The notes under the pieces: model-generated
Told to the model about the DNA's origin: nothing
What the model saw: the letters and a program-made list of their open reading frames with translations, nothing else
Databases searched by the model: none
Source: a virus
DNA length: 57,427 nt
Reading direction: 5' to 3' (one strand)
Virus record (IMG/VR): IMGVR_UViG_3300036671_000177
Span: 1-57,427 of that record
Part shown: positions 36,125 to 43,803 of the stretch, piece after piece
Layout of the letters: each line of letters starts with the position of its first letter
Position numbering within the stretch: position 1 is the first letter of the stretch
Program-made: the position numbers and the translations under genes

Positions 36125-36697
36125 TTATATGACTATTTTATTGGCTAATCTGGCTTCTGGGATATATGTTTGTGTAAGTTCGTCGTTTTGATGATAGTCA
36201 AAATCAATTATTATTTTGTTTCCGCCATAAGTTCTGGCTGTTCCAAAGTCAATAATATCTCTGGTTTCTTCAAGTTGGTATATCCTGAAGTTATGAAAAT
36301 AAAACATGTTGTTTATTATGGACCCGTCATCCAACTCTATTTGTCTATTAGTACACCAAGCATTAATCTCTTCAGCACTTTCATCAAATCTATCCATTAG
36401 CCTAAGAACTGCCTCTTGAATTTTAACCATATTTAATACTGAGTTTTCTGCTGTGGCATAAAAATAATAAAGAAGTTGTTCAGATTTTATATGAGGAAAC
36501 CCTCTTTTATTCATTTTTATTAATCTATCCCAGGTTGCCATTACTCCACCATCTGGAAAAGAACCAGTTAAGGCATCTAGTGTAGATGGTGTAGATGGGA
36601 AAAACGGAGTATCAATATCTGTTAAAATAGAAATTTTATTTTGTAAATATTTATTTATCCATAATACTGGTGTGTTTAACATATCGTTATTTGCCAT
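36125..36697 (-). CDS. Head-tail connector or tail completion protein, 190 aa
   Basis: A 190-residue protein between the head and tail genes. The N-terminus has a helical segment (VLWINKYLQNKISIL), followed by an acidic/aromatic part (GSIINNMFYFHNFRIYQLEETRDIIDFG) and a beta end (NKIIIDFDYHQND). Its place just before the major tail gene fits a tail terminator or neck protein. The ATG overlaps the preceding stop (TAATG). No named family was recognised, so the function is inferred from position. Confidence 0.6.
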   Translation of the reverse strand: MANNDMLNTPVLWINKYLQNKISILTDIDTPFFPSTPSTLDALTGSFPDGGVMATWDRLIKMNKRGFPHIKSEQLLYYFYATAENSVLNMVKIQEAVLRLMDRFDESAEEINAWCTNRQIELDDGSIINNMFYFHNFRIYQLEETRDIIDFGTARTYGGNKIIIDFDYHQNDELTQTYIPEARLANKIVI

Positions 36698-37371
36698 TAT
36701 AATGCCCTCCCAGCCTTAGCAACCCATAGGTATCCAGTCTTAACTCCAAGGGATCTTCCACCATTTTTTGCTAAAGTTATATTTTTTTTGTAAACTTGAG
36801 GAGAATTAAAGTATTCTAGAAGTCCACTAGATTTTAAAAATGATTGTCTAAAATAAACACCAAAAAAATTATTGATTATGTTTTCAAACTGACCCTGTGT
36901 TTGTCCACCAGGGTTTTCTACAACAACTTCTCTTGATGTGTAAACCTCTTGTCCTTCTATTTCAAACCTTAGCGCACTTGCTTTTTTAGGTTTGATTGTA
37001 ACCGCAACTCCTTCTTCCATAATTTTTGCTTTATTATAAAACGGAACATTTGATCCATTTTTAATTGAAGTAGATTGCTTTAGTGATGAAGTAAATGTTA
37101 TTCCAACATTTGTCACAGCATAGTTTAAATCAAAGAGTCTTGCTGCAGGGCTTCCAACTTTTTCCCATTCATATATATGATGTAGTAGTGCTGGGGACAT
37201 TTTTGCATTTATGTCAATAAACTGAGATGCTAACTCTGAAATTTTTGGGGCTAAAGACATATACATTGCTGTTTTTCCTTTTTGAACTCCATCTAAAAAT
37301 CCAGTTGAGTACTGCATAATGTTGTTTATTTCTCTTTGAAACTGTTTGCTATCCATGATTACTTTAATCAT
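36697..37371 (-). CDS. Neck/tail completion protein, 224 aa
   Basis: A 224-residue protein in the connector run. It begins with a DNA-gp10/HK97-type helical part (FQREINNIMQYSTGFLDGVQKGKTAM) and contains a DLNYAVTNVGITFTSSLKQS beta segment and a basic end (KTGYLWVAKAGRAL). The order of genes (portal, protease, capsid, then four connector genes) places it as a neck or tail terminator component. The ATG overlaps the preceding stop (TAATG); a second ATG lies five codons later. No specific family was recognised. Confidence 0.6.
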   Translation of the reverse strand: MIKVIMDSKQFQREINNIMQYSTGFLDGVQKGKTAMYMSLAPKISELASQFIDINAKMSPALLHHIYEWEKVGSPAARLFDLNYAVTNVGITFTSSLKQSTSIKNGSNVPFYNKAKIMEEGVAVTIKPKKASALRFEIEGQEVYTSREVVVENPGGQTQGQFENIINNFFGVYFRQSFLKSSGLLEYFNSPQVYKKNITLAKNGGRSLGVKTGYLWVAKAGRAL

Positions 37372-37817
37372 TATAAATCTACCGCCTGATTTTCAGACCT
37401 TCTTATTACAAGATTGTAGTATTCTATACTTCCAAAAGGACCAACAAACGGATCTTGTGTTGCTATTTCAAATATTGTAGATTTGCTTGCACGGGGACCT
37501 GATGTTTCTATGTAAATATAATTACAGTTTGCATCACGGATATTGGTTAAGACTATATTGGTTATTGAGTTTGAAGAGTTTAAACTGGAAACTCTTATGT
37601 CTGACTTTACTCTTCCAATAAGGATAGTCTTTTGCGTAATATTTACATTTGGAACTATGTCTTCTTTTCCTGCACTACCTACAGAATTAAAGTTTCCAGC
37701 AATTGTTTTATCTAAAATCCACTGCTTTTTTAAATTTCCATAAGTACCCTGCTCAACAATAGGATAATAAATATCTGCTTGCATTGGAAAAACAAAGTCT
37801 GTTGTTTCGCATATCAT
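37371..37817 (-). CDS. Head closure or neck protein, 148 aa
   Basis: A 148-residue beta-rich protein (KKQWILDKTIAGNFNSVGSAG, KTILIGRVKSDIRVSS, GPFGSIEYYNLVIRRSENQ). Size, position and strand content resemble the head-completion protein family that sits between adaptor and tail. The start codon overlaps the preceding stop (TAATG), so it is coupled to the adaptor gene. The call rests on context. Confidence 0.6.
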   Translation of the reverse strand: MICETTDFVFPMQADIYYPIVEQGTYGNLKKQWILDKTIAGNFNSVGSAGKEDIVPNVNITQKTILIGRVKSDIRVSSLNSSNSITNIVLTNIRDANCNYIYIETSGPRASKSTIFEIATQDPFVGPFGSIEYYNLVIRRSENQAVDL

Positions 37818-38725
37818 TAAATTAACCCTGGTTTAAATATTGTTTTTGCATATTTATTTAAAATCTTATCAACAAGAAGATTTCCAGTCCCATCAAACAT
37901 GGCTTTGTCAAACTGAATTCTAAACTGATCTGTATTATAATTTGTTACATATCTCTTGTAGTAGTCTAATTTTCCACATTTAATGTCTTCCATTAATGTT
38001 TGTGTTGCATACTCTACATCTGAGGGAATTGTTTTATACCCTGCGTCTACAACAAATGTATAGTCAAAGCCTGCTGGGAATGCTATATTCCTATAACCAT
38101 AATATCCAAGATCTCCTCTTGCAACGGGTATTGATATTGGAGTAGATTCTGAAAGATTATAAAGATCTGGAATAACTCTTTGGATTGCAGAGTTGTCTAA
38201 AGTAATTACATAATTTTCAGTATTTACTTCTGGTGTTGCAACATCATAGACTAAAACATTGTTTTCGTAAACCTTTAAAACCTTGTTAGTATCTTGCCAT
38301 AGTGGGAAGTAGTCTGTACCTTGACCCACTGCTTGAATAATTTTTTTAGTATTATAAAACCCCTTTAAAATAATAGTATCTATAATTGCCCTTGATACAA
38401 GCTCTAGCATTTTATATTCTTTTATTTCAGATGCCGTTGTAGAAAGGTCGTTAGCATTAACATATGGTCTAATAATATCTAAACTATCTTCATATAGGAC
38501 ATGAATATGTTCTGAGTCATAGAACTTGATAGCAAAGTTTCTATCGTATGTTATTTTTTCTAATTCTAAAACATAATCTACTAAACCATTTTCATCTGAT
38601 ATTACTTCTGTTTCTAGAACTGAGTGATCCACCAGATCCTCAACATATTGAATATACGTATAGTTTGGTATAGGTAATTTCCAAGTTGTTGTAATAGGAT
38701 AAGGTGGAACTCTCATAACTTCCAT
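37817..38725 (-). CDS. Head-tail adaptor or connector protein, 302 aa
   Basis: A 302-residue protein downstream of the capsid genes. A central helical part (TASEIKEYKMLELVSRAIIDTIILKGFYNTKKIIQAVG) is typical of head-tail adaptors that dock on the portal; the flanks are beta-rich, with GYKTIPSDVEYATQTLMEDI near the C-terminus, a strand-helix arrangement seen in neck proteins (the P-x-D-V-x-A-x-x-x-L segment). It follows the Lys/Glu-rich small protein with a 3-base gap. The type of adaptor is uncertain. Confidence 0.7.
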   Translation of the reverse strand: MEVMRVPPYPITTTWKLPIPNYTYIQYVEDLVDHSVLETEVISDENGLVDYVLELEKITYDRNFAIKFYDSEHIHVLYEDSLDIIRPYVNANDLSTTASEIKEYKMLELVSRAIIDTIILKGFYNTKKIIQAVGQGTDYFPLWQDTNKVLKVYENNVLVYDVATPEVNTENYVITLDNSAIQRVIPDLYNLSESTPISIPVARGDLGYYGYRNIAFPAGFDYTFVVDAGYKTIPSDVEYATQTLMEDIKCGKLDYYKRYVTNYNTDQFRIQFDKAMFDGTGNLLVDKILNKYAKTIFKPGLI

Positions 38726-38728
38726 TGC

Positions 38729-39154
38729 TTACTTACCAAATTCCTTAGCAACTTCTTCTGGTGTTGCCACACGAATGTGTGATCTTGTAAGCCACTTTTC
38801 TGCTACATCTTTTTCAATAATGTTGTAGCCACGATAGACTTTGCCTACCCCTGACCATGTAACATTTTTTGTTGAATGAACTGCAATAGTGTCTTTCTTT
38901 TCAGCAGTCTTTTTTGAAGACTTTTTCTTTTCTACTGGTGCTGTTGTAACACCAATTGCTCCATTTACTGTTCCTAATGCCTGAACTTCTTCTGGCTTTG
39001 GTTCTTCAATGTGAACTTCTTCTGCAGGCTCTTCTTGTGCTTTAAAAACTGGCTCTTCAAATACTGGAGCCTCTTCGACTACTGGAGCCTCTTCGACTAC
39101 GGGTGTTTCAATAACCGATTCTTCTGCAGCTGGATTGTAATTGTAATTTTCCAT
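38729..39154 (-). CDS. Glu/Pro/Val-rich low-complexity protein with basic and folded C-terminus, 141 aa
   Basis: The first 65 residues are a repeat-like acidic region (VVEEAPVVEEAPVFEEPVF), followed by a Lys-rich stretch (VEKKKSSKKTAEKK) and a compact C-terminal segment (GYNIIEKDVAEKWLTRSHIRVATPEEVAKEF). The latter resembles a small helical domain found in neck proteins and in capsid-associated small proteins. The gene lies directly after the major capsid gene, behind its own TGA-TATAAT box and AGGAGG ribosome site. It could be a capsid decoration or head-completion protein; the disordered acidic part suggests a flexible arm. Confidence 0.65.
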   Translation of the reverse strand: MENYNYNPAAEESVIETPVVEEAPVVEEAPVFEEPVFKAQEEPAEEVHIEEPKPEEVQALGTVNGAIGVTTAPVEKKKSSKKTAEKKDTIAVHSTKNVTWSGVGKVYRGYNIIEKDVAEKWLTRSHIRVATPEEVAKEFGK

Positions 39155-39172
39155 TATTTCCTCCTTGTTTGT

Positions 39173-39181
39173 ATTATATCA
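39173..39181 (-). promoter_or_regulatory. Extended -10 promoter of the connector gene run
   Basis: Minus-strand TGA-TATAAT (hexamer 39173-39178), 18 bases before the ATG at 39154, with AAGGAGG in between. It follows immediately after the terminator of the major capsid gene. Confidence 0.6.
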
Positions 39182-39194
39182 TTATAAGTTATAA

Positions 39195-39224
39195 GGGGAG
39201 CAGGAGCGTTAACTCCTACTCCCC
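39195..39224 (-). terminator. Hairpin terminator after the major capsid gene
   Basis: A 12-base-pair GC-rich stem with one G-U pair and a 6-base loop (ggggagcaggag paired with ctcctactcccc), 24 bases past the capsid stop. The tail after it on the minus strand (TTATAACTTAT) is only moderately T-rich, so termination may be partial. Confidence 0.75.
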
Positions 39225-39248
39225 CTAAAATGTACTGTTTACAGATTA

Positions 39249-40391
39249 TTATTCTGCTGCAGCATCAGCGAATGCAATTGCATCCTGCTCTTCCCATTGA
39301 AGACCGAAACGGACAAATACTGTATATTCTACTGTATCCTTCTTTGGACGGTATTCACGGTTTACTGTGATGTCACGCTGGAATCCCCATACGCGGTTCT
39401 GTGGGAATGTCAAGTCGACATATCCTGCAGGGTAGTATGGAACTTCTTGTACGTCAATTCCGAGGACACGCGTTGTGCGTGCTCCACCGAATGTCTGTGC
39501 TCCGCCATCAAGGTATGCTTGACGGTTTGCGGGTGTTCCACCAGCCTGTGAAGCAAATGCTTCAGCAACTGCATCAGCAAGGGTACCATTATTCTTAATG
39601 ATTCCCTGGAATGCATCTGTTCCTGCGTAGAACTTCAAGTTAGACTTGATAGCACGGTACTTACGTGGCATTGCGAGAATGATCTTCTGCATTGCGTCAG
39701 TAGTCCAGTTGTCATTAACAACTGTAACAACTGCTTCGTGGGCATCTCCATCAGTCTTTACATGGTTTACGAAACCATTCATGATTGATAGGAAAGTGCC
39801 TGTTGATGCGTCACCATTGATAGCAAGATCTTCAATGTCATTACCAAAAGCATTGGTCATTAAACGAACAATGTGATCTTCTAGTGCTGCACCTTCGATA
39901 TTATCTTCTAGTGATTCTGCAGATACTTCCCAGTCAAGACGAATCTTCTTTGTAGTCAATTCAACCTTTGAGAATGTTGCACCTGCGTTTGTGTAATCTC
40001 CAACTGCTTGCGCTGCTGCACGAATTACACGCTCTCCGACGTTTACCTTTTCGAGTTCCATTGTATTGGCTCTCATGGTAACACGGCGACCATCTTTGGC
40101 GAGGATTGTAGCATCCCACACGTAGTCGATAAAACGACGTGCTTGCTCTGGGCGGAGAATTCCGCTTCCAGCCTCACCTGAAGGATTTACTGCGTTTGGA
40201 CCATCAGTATTACCTAATGTAGCATTTGGGATATTACCCAACACACCACCATCAGTATAATTACCTGGTACGTTCGAACCTGCTGTTGAGCCTGATGCAA
40301 ATGCACCCTGTCCCTGATACAATCCTGGTGTTGTTCCACCAAGTTCTCCAGATGCTCCTGGCTGATTCTTGATTATTTCTTGTTCCGACAT
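39249..40391 (-). CDS. Major capsid protein (HK97 fold), 380 aa
   Basis: A 380-residue protein downstream of the prohead protease. After a Gly/Ala/Asn-rich N-terminal arm (residues 1-85) the body has the HK97-fold pattern: GSGILRPEQARRFIDYVWDATIL, ANTMELEKVNVGERVI, then a spine helix (LEDHIVRLMTNAFGNDIEDLAINGD) and the C-terminal P-domain strands (YRPKKDTVEYTVFVRFGLQW). It has a strong AGGAGGTGA ribosome site and a terminator after it, as expected for the most abundant protein. The N-terminal 85 residues lack the strong charge of a classic delta domain; a separate scaffold function is likely in the protease gene. Confidence 0.9.
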   Translation of the reverse strand: MSEQEIIKNQPGASGELGGTTPGLYQGQGAFASGSTAGSNVPGNYTDGGVLGNIPNATLGNTDGPNAVNPSGEAGSGILRPEQARRFIDYVWDATILAKDGRRVTMRANTMELEKVNVGERVIRAAAQAVGDYTNAGATFSKVELTTKKIRLDWEVSAESLEDNIEGAALEDHIVRLMTNAFGNDIEDLAINGDASTGTFLSIMNGFVNHVKTDGDAHEAVVTVVNDNWTTDAMQKIILAMPRKYRAIKSNLKFYAGTDAFQGIIKNNGTLADAVAEAFASQAGGTPANRQAYLDGGAQTFGGARTTRVLGIDVQEVPYYPAGYVDLTFPQNRVWGFQRDITVNREYRPKKDTVEYTVFVRFGLQWEEQDAIAFADAAAE

Positions 40392-40428
40392 ATTGTCACC
40401 TCCTGTGATTTTTTACTTATTATTTTTT

Positions 40429-41745
40429 TCAATTAAATAAGTCGGCTGTTTTGAGGAAACTACCGCCCCATAGGGATTTTTCAACCGTTTCAGGTTGATT
40501 CTGTACTATCTCGCCGAGATCGCCAGACTTTCGGAAAGCGGTATCGGCTTCTACAGCGTTAACTCGCTTACCAAACTCATTGAATTCATTTGAAACAGAT
40601 GCAATATCTTTTGCAACTGCTTGAAAAGAATCTTTTACTACTTCAACATCGACCTTTGAAGACTTAAGAAGTTCTACTTCTGCTTGCAAAGATTTTACTG
40701 TTGAGACTAGATCGCTAAAGGCAGATGTTAGGGTATTCTTGATTTCAGCAATTGATTCAACAACTGTCTTATCTGATTTAGATACCTCTGTAACTTCAAC
40801 TACTGCGTTGATTGCTGGAGTCTCTTCAGACTTTACAACCTCCTCAGATGCTGGGACTTCATCAGTCTTAACAACATCTTCTACTGGAGTTTCAACTACG
40901 GCATCAACCTCTGGAGCGACCTCTGACTTTTTTACTTCTACTGCTGCTTCTGTTTCAACAACTTCTGCAACCATTGTTGTATCTTCTGTCATAGGACTTA
41001 CCTCCTTGTTAATCTTAGAAGTTTTAATGCCTTTAGCACTATCAACTAAGAATTTTATCATATTTAGTTTTTCATCATCCGTTTTTTCTACGAATCCTAT
41101 ATTGGTCATTTGCTCTCCTGTTACGGGGCTGATCTCTAATTCATTTTCAGATGAAATAACTAAACCACTTTCTTTATCATAAAAAACATTCTCTAGCACT
41201 GTTGAGTCACCTTTAATAACGGATACTCCATCAACTTTTTCTACCGAAACAATATTTGCAAATTGATTAGCAGGGGAATCAACAAGACTCAACTCTATCA
41301 AATCATATTCTTTAATAACTCTAACTGTTGTATCTGACTTCTCATCATAGGCATCGTCCCACTTGTTCATTCTACCTCCGATTGAAAAACCAGTAAGTGT
41401 TCCATCAATAACTTTTTCCCATGTGTCCTGTGCGCCTTTAGAAACATATGCTGAAACAAATACGCCTTTATAAAACTTTTTTGATTCTGGATCAAAGTAC
41501 TTATCTTCTTTAAAATTAATCATTTTACCAACTGCTAATGGTTGGTGCATTTCTCTAATGTTTCCACGAAAGTTTTCAAATGCTTTCATAGATGCCTCAG
41601 ATGTAACAATGTCCATTTGCTTGTCTAAGTTATCAAGTGACGCAAAACCAGAAACAATTCGTCGTTCTTTGTCGACTTTGCTAAATGGCATTGATAGGCG
41701 AACGTTTTCGCCTTCAGTGTCCCAATGTGCTTTAGATATAGTCAT
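40429..41745 (-). CDS. Prohead protease with probable C-terminal scaffold region, 438 aa
   Basis: The N-terminal 200 residues are a U35-type prohead protease: catalytic His67 in REMHQPLAVGK and Ser121 in LTGFSIGG, with a Val/Ala-strand before it. Residues 240-440 are a low-complexity acidic stretch (EVVETEAAVEVKKSE, VVKTDEVPASEEVVKSE) and then a coiled coil (TLTSAFSDLVSTVKSLQAEVELLKSS). That is the layout of proteases fused to their scaffold, which is cut away on capsid maturation. The start follows a TATAAT box 10 bases upstream with no clear ribosome site. It lies directly before the major capsid gene. Confidence 0.88.
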   Translation of the reverse strand: MTISKAHWDTEGENVRLSMPFSKVDKERRIVSGFASLDNLDKQMDIVTSEASMKAFENFRGNIREMHQPLAVGKMINFKEDKYFDPESKKFYKGVFVSAYVSKGAQDTWEKVIDGTLTGFSIGGRMNKWDDAYDEKSDTTVRVIKEYDLIELSLVDSPANQFANIVSVEKVDGVSVIKGDSTVLENVFYDKESGLVISSENELEISPVTGEQMTNIGFVEKTDDEKLNMIKFLVDSAKGIKTSKINKEVSPMTEDTTMVAEVVETEAAVEVKKSEVAPEVDAVVETPVEDVVKTDEVPASEEVVKSEETPAINAVVEVTEVSKSDKTVVESIAEIKNTLTSAFSDLVSTVKSLQAEVELLKSSKVDVEVVKDSFQAVAKDIASVSNEFNEFGKRVNAVEADTAFRKSGDLGEIVQNQPETVEKSLWGGSFLKTADLFN

Positions 41746-41755
41746 GGTATTATCT

Positions 41756-41761
41756 ATTATA
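41756..41761 (-). promoter_or_regulatory. TATAAT box before the prohead protease gene
   Basis: Minus-strand TATAAT, 10 bases before the ATG at 41745. The bases before it are CTC, not TGN. No clear ribosome site lies between it and the ATG. It is in the 49-base gap after the portal gene and could start a transcript for protease and capsid. Confidence 0.4.
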
Positions 41762-41794
41762 GAGCCTTATTTTACACAATCTCACAATACAAGA

Positions 41795-43381
41795 TTATGA
41801 AGAAGATCTTCCCTCACCCTTTGGATTTCTGCCACTAACTGTGGCTGATCCATCGGACTGGTTGTTAGTTCTTTCTGTGTCCCGTTGCCTTGTTGAATTA
41901 TTGCTGGATATTTGCTCTGGCTTTGGTTCATAAGGTTCATCTCCTCCCTGCATCTGTGGTAGTCCTAAAATTTCACGGCCTTCATTAGGCATCATAACCT
42001 GAGTCTTTACCAGTCTTTCAATAATCTGAGACTGTGCAATTTCATCTGTTAGAGTTAGTTCATTAAACTTGAACTCTAGAATATCTGTTTTTTCCTTGAC
42101 GATCTTATTAATCATTTTTTCAAGATTTCTTTGTGCTGGTCTGGCAACTTGCTCTTTAAATGTTCTGTCTTGTGCCAGTGCTGCAGCAATTGCAGATGAG
42201 TCACCACCACCAAGTTTTGACAAAGGCACTTGATGTGCAACTAAGATATCATCACGATTTTGTTTGCGATATTCTTTAAATGATGCTTCTTGAATTCCAT
42301 TTTCAACTGGATCCATTTTAAATTCAACCTTGTTGGTATCAGAGTCTCCTGGCAGTGGGATGTAAAGCGTTCTATGATTTTGCCCTTTAAGACCAGTCTG
42401 CAAAAATCTAAACATCTTGTCTTCTGCTTCTGGAGATAACTTTGCGCCTTTAAGTGTTACGACATATCTTGGAGTTGCTTTGTTTTGAAAATAGTCAATG
42501 TTATATCTTGATGCAAGTTGATCTCCATGTAGAGAACCAATTGCAGACATAATGTCTGGTACGCCATAAAAAGTATTTAAAGGAGAGTATTCTTTAAAAT
42601 GAATAATCTCATTTGGTCTTTGATCTGCTCCAACTGGGTTCATATTGGTTCCACCAAAATTACGAAAATAAACTACTTTGTTTCCAATAACCTGAACATA
42701 CCCATCTCTAAGTCTGCGGATACGCATTGTTGTTGATGGGATATGACCAACATATCCAATCTCTCCACGAGTAGTTCTTCCAACTTCTATGTAGGCATTT
42801 CCTGTTGACTGTAGATCTGTAAAAACTTTTTCCATAGTTGTTGTAAAAGAGTCTTCGTTATTTAATGACTCTAGCCAGTCTCTCATTTCAATCTTTGCTC
42901 TTTGAATTCTTTTTCTTGCATTTTCTGCAGTTTTTTCTTCTGATGCTTCCAACTTAAGCATTGTTCTTGGAGATACCTTAAACTCATAGCCAAGACCAAC
43001 AATGTTTTCTACCTTAGCATCAATGGCAGCATGGTTTGCAAAAGAAGTATCGTAAAAACTTGCAAGTTCGTATAGGTTCCAAGGTGGTGTAATTACATCA
43101 AATAAACCATAAGCATTTCTATATATAAGTCCTGCATTAATTTCTTTTGATTTTGCCCCATCAAGTCCAGTGCTTTCTGCCCTTGAACTATCTATGTATG
43201 CTTGTGATGCTTCTGTTTTAATTATGCGAGAAGTTCTTCTTTTAAAGTTGTTGTCTAGTCCCTGTAAATCTTTAACAATATCCCAAGACTGAGTAAAAGG
43301 GTCTTGCTTTGCAAATGTATCATCTTCTGGAAGTGGAACATCTACTTTTGCTCTAATAAACTCTGACTTGTCTTCAGCCAT
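41795..43381 (-). CDS. Portal protein, 528 aa
   Basis: A 528-residue phage portal protein. The central part has the strand-helix pattern of the HK97/SPP1 portal: NEIIHFKEYSPLNTFYGVPDI, QLASRYNIDYFQNKATPRYVV, and the helix with DILVAHQVPLSKLGG. A C-terminal low-complexity, Gln/Arg-rich tail (NNSTRQRDTERTNNQSDG) looks disordered. The N-terminal 60 residues are charged. The ATG overlaps the stop of the small protein before it (TAATG). It forms the dodecameric ring through which DNA enters and leaves, and it is next to the protease and capsid genes. Confidence 0.92.
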   Translation of the reverse strand: MAEDKSEFIRAKVDVPLPEDDTFAKQDPFTQSWDIVKDLQGLDNNFKRRTSRIIKTEASQAYIDSSRAESTGLDGAKSKEINAGLIYRNAYGLFDVITPPWNLYELASFYDTSFANHAAIDAKVENIVGLGYEFKVSPRTMLKLEASEEKTAENARKRIQRAKIEMRDWLESLNNEDSFTTTMEKVFTDLQSTGNAYIEVGRTTRGEIGYVGHIPSTTMRIRRLRDGYVQVIGNKVVYFRNFGGTNMNPVGADQRPNEIIHFKEYSPLNTFYGVPDIMSAIGSLHGDQLASRYNIDYFQNKATPRYVVTLKGAKLSPEAEDKMFRFLQTGLKGQNHRTLYIPLPGDSDTNKVEFKMDPVENGIQEASFKEYRKQNRDDILVAHQVPLSKLGGGDSSAIAAALAQDRTFKEQVARPAQRNLEKMINKIVKEKTDILEFKFNELTLTDEIAQSQIIERLVKTQVMMPNEGREILGLPQMQGGDEPYEPKPEQISSNNSTRQRDTERTNNQSDGSATVSGRNPKGEGRSSS

Positions 43382-43785
43382 TAGTCATCATTCCCATACT
43401 TTGCAATAGTGTCTTTTGCTGCTTGAACTGCTCCAAGGTCATTCATTGAGGGAATCAATCCTTCTTCCATTCTTTGCTTTTGCTCTGAGTATTCTTCTTC
43501 TGAGATTCTGGTTAGTCCTGGTACAAATATGCACTGGCCATCTCCTTCATCCCCGTAATATTTAGCAGCATCTCTAAGTTTTGCTATCTGGGAAATGTCA
43601 CCCTTCATTGATTCAACATTTAAAACAGAGCCAGCTCCGTCTGTAAACCACTTTCCATTAGATCTTTTGTATACATATAGGCCCCAGTCATAGTGCTTTT
43701 CAATAATTTTTGCACGAGACTCACCTACCTGCCCCTTCATTTTAGGCAGTTGCTTACGCTTTTTCTTTGTATTTTCAAGATTCAT
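43381..43785 (-). CDS. Small conserved protein upstream of the portal gene, 134 aa
   Basis: A 134-residue protein with a basic start (TKKKRKQLPKMKGQVGESRAK), a folded middle (HYDWGLYVYKRSNGKWFTDG, LRDAAKYYG) and a C-terminal helical part. It occupies the place between the large fibre-like gene and the portal, and may be a minor head or packaging accessory. No named family was recognised. It is preceded by a TGG-TATACT box 7 bases before the ATG with no ribosome site, so a leaderless mRNA is likely, and its end overlaps the portal start (TAATG). Confidence 0.7.
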   Translation of the reverse strand: MNLENTKKKRKQLPKMKGQVGESRAKIIEKHYDWGLYVYKRSNGKWFTDGAGSVLNVESMKGDISQIAKLRDAAKYYGDEGDGQCIFVPGLTRISEEEYSEQKQRMEEGLIPSMNDLGAVQAAKDTIAKYGNDD

Positions 43786-43792
43786 AACTATA

Positions 43793-43801
43793 AGTATACC
43801 A
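43793..43801 (-). promoter_or_regulatory. Extended -10 promoter, 7 bases before a start codon
   Basis: Minus-strand TGG-TATACT (hexamer 43793-43798), exactly 7 bases before the ATG at 43785. There is no ribosome site between them. This geometry fits a leaderless transcript that begins at the start codon and covers the portal gene too. Confidence 0.65.
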
Positions 43802-43803
43802 TA

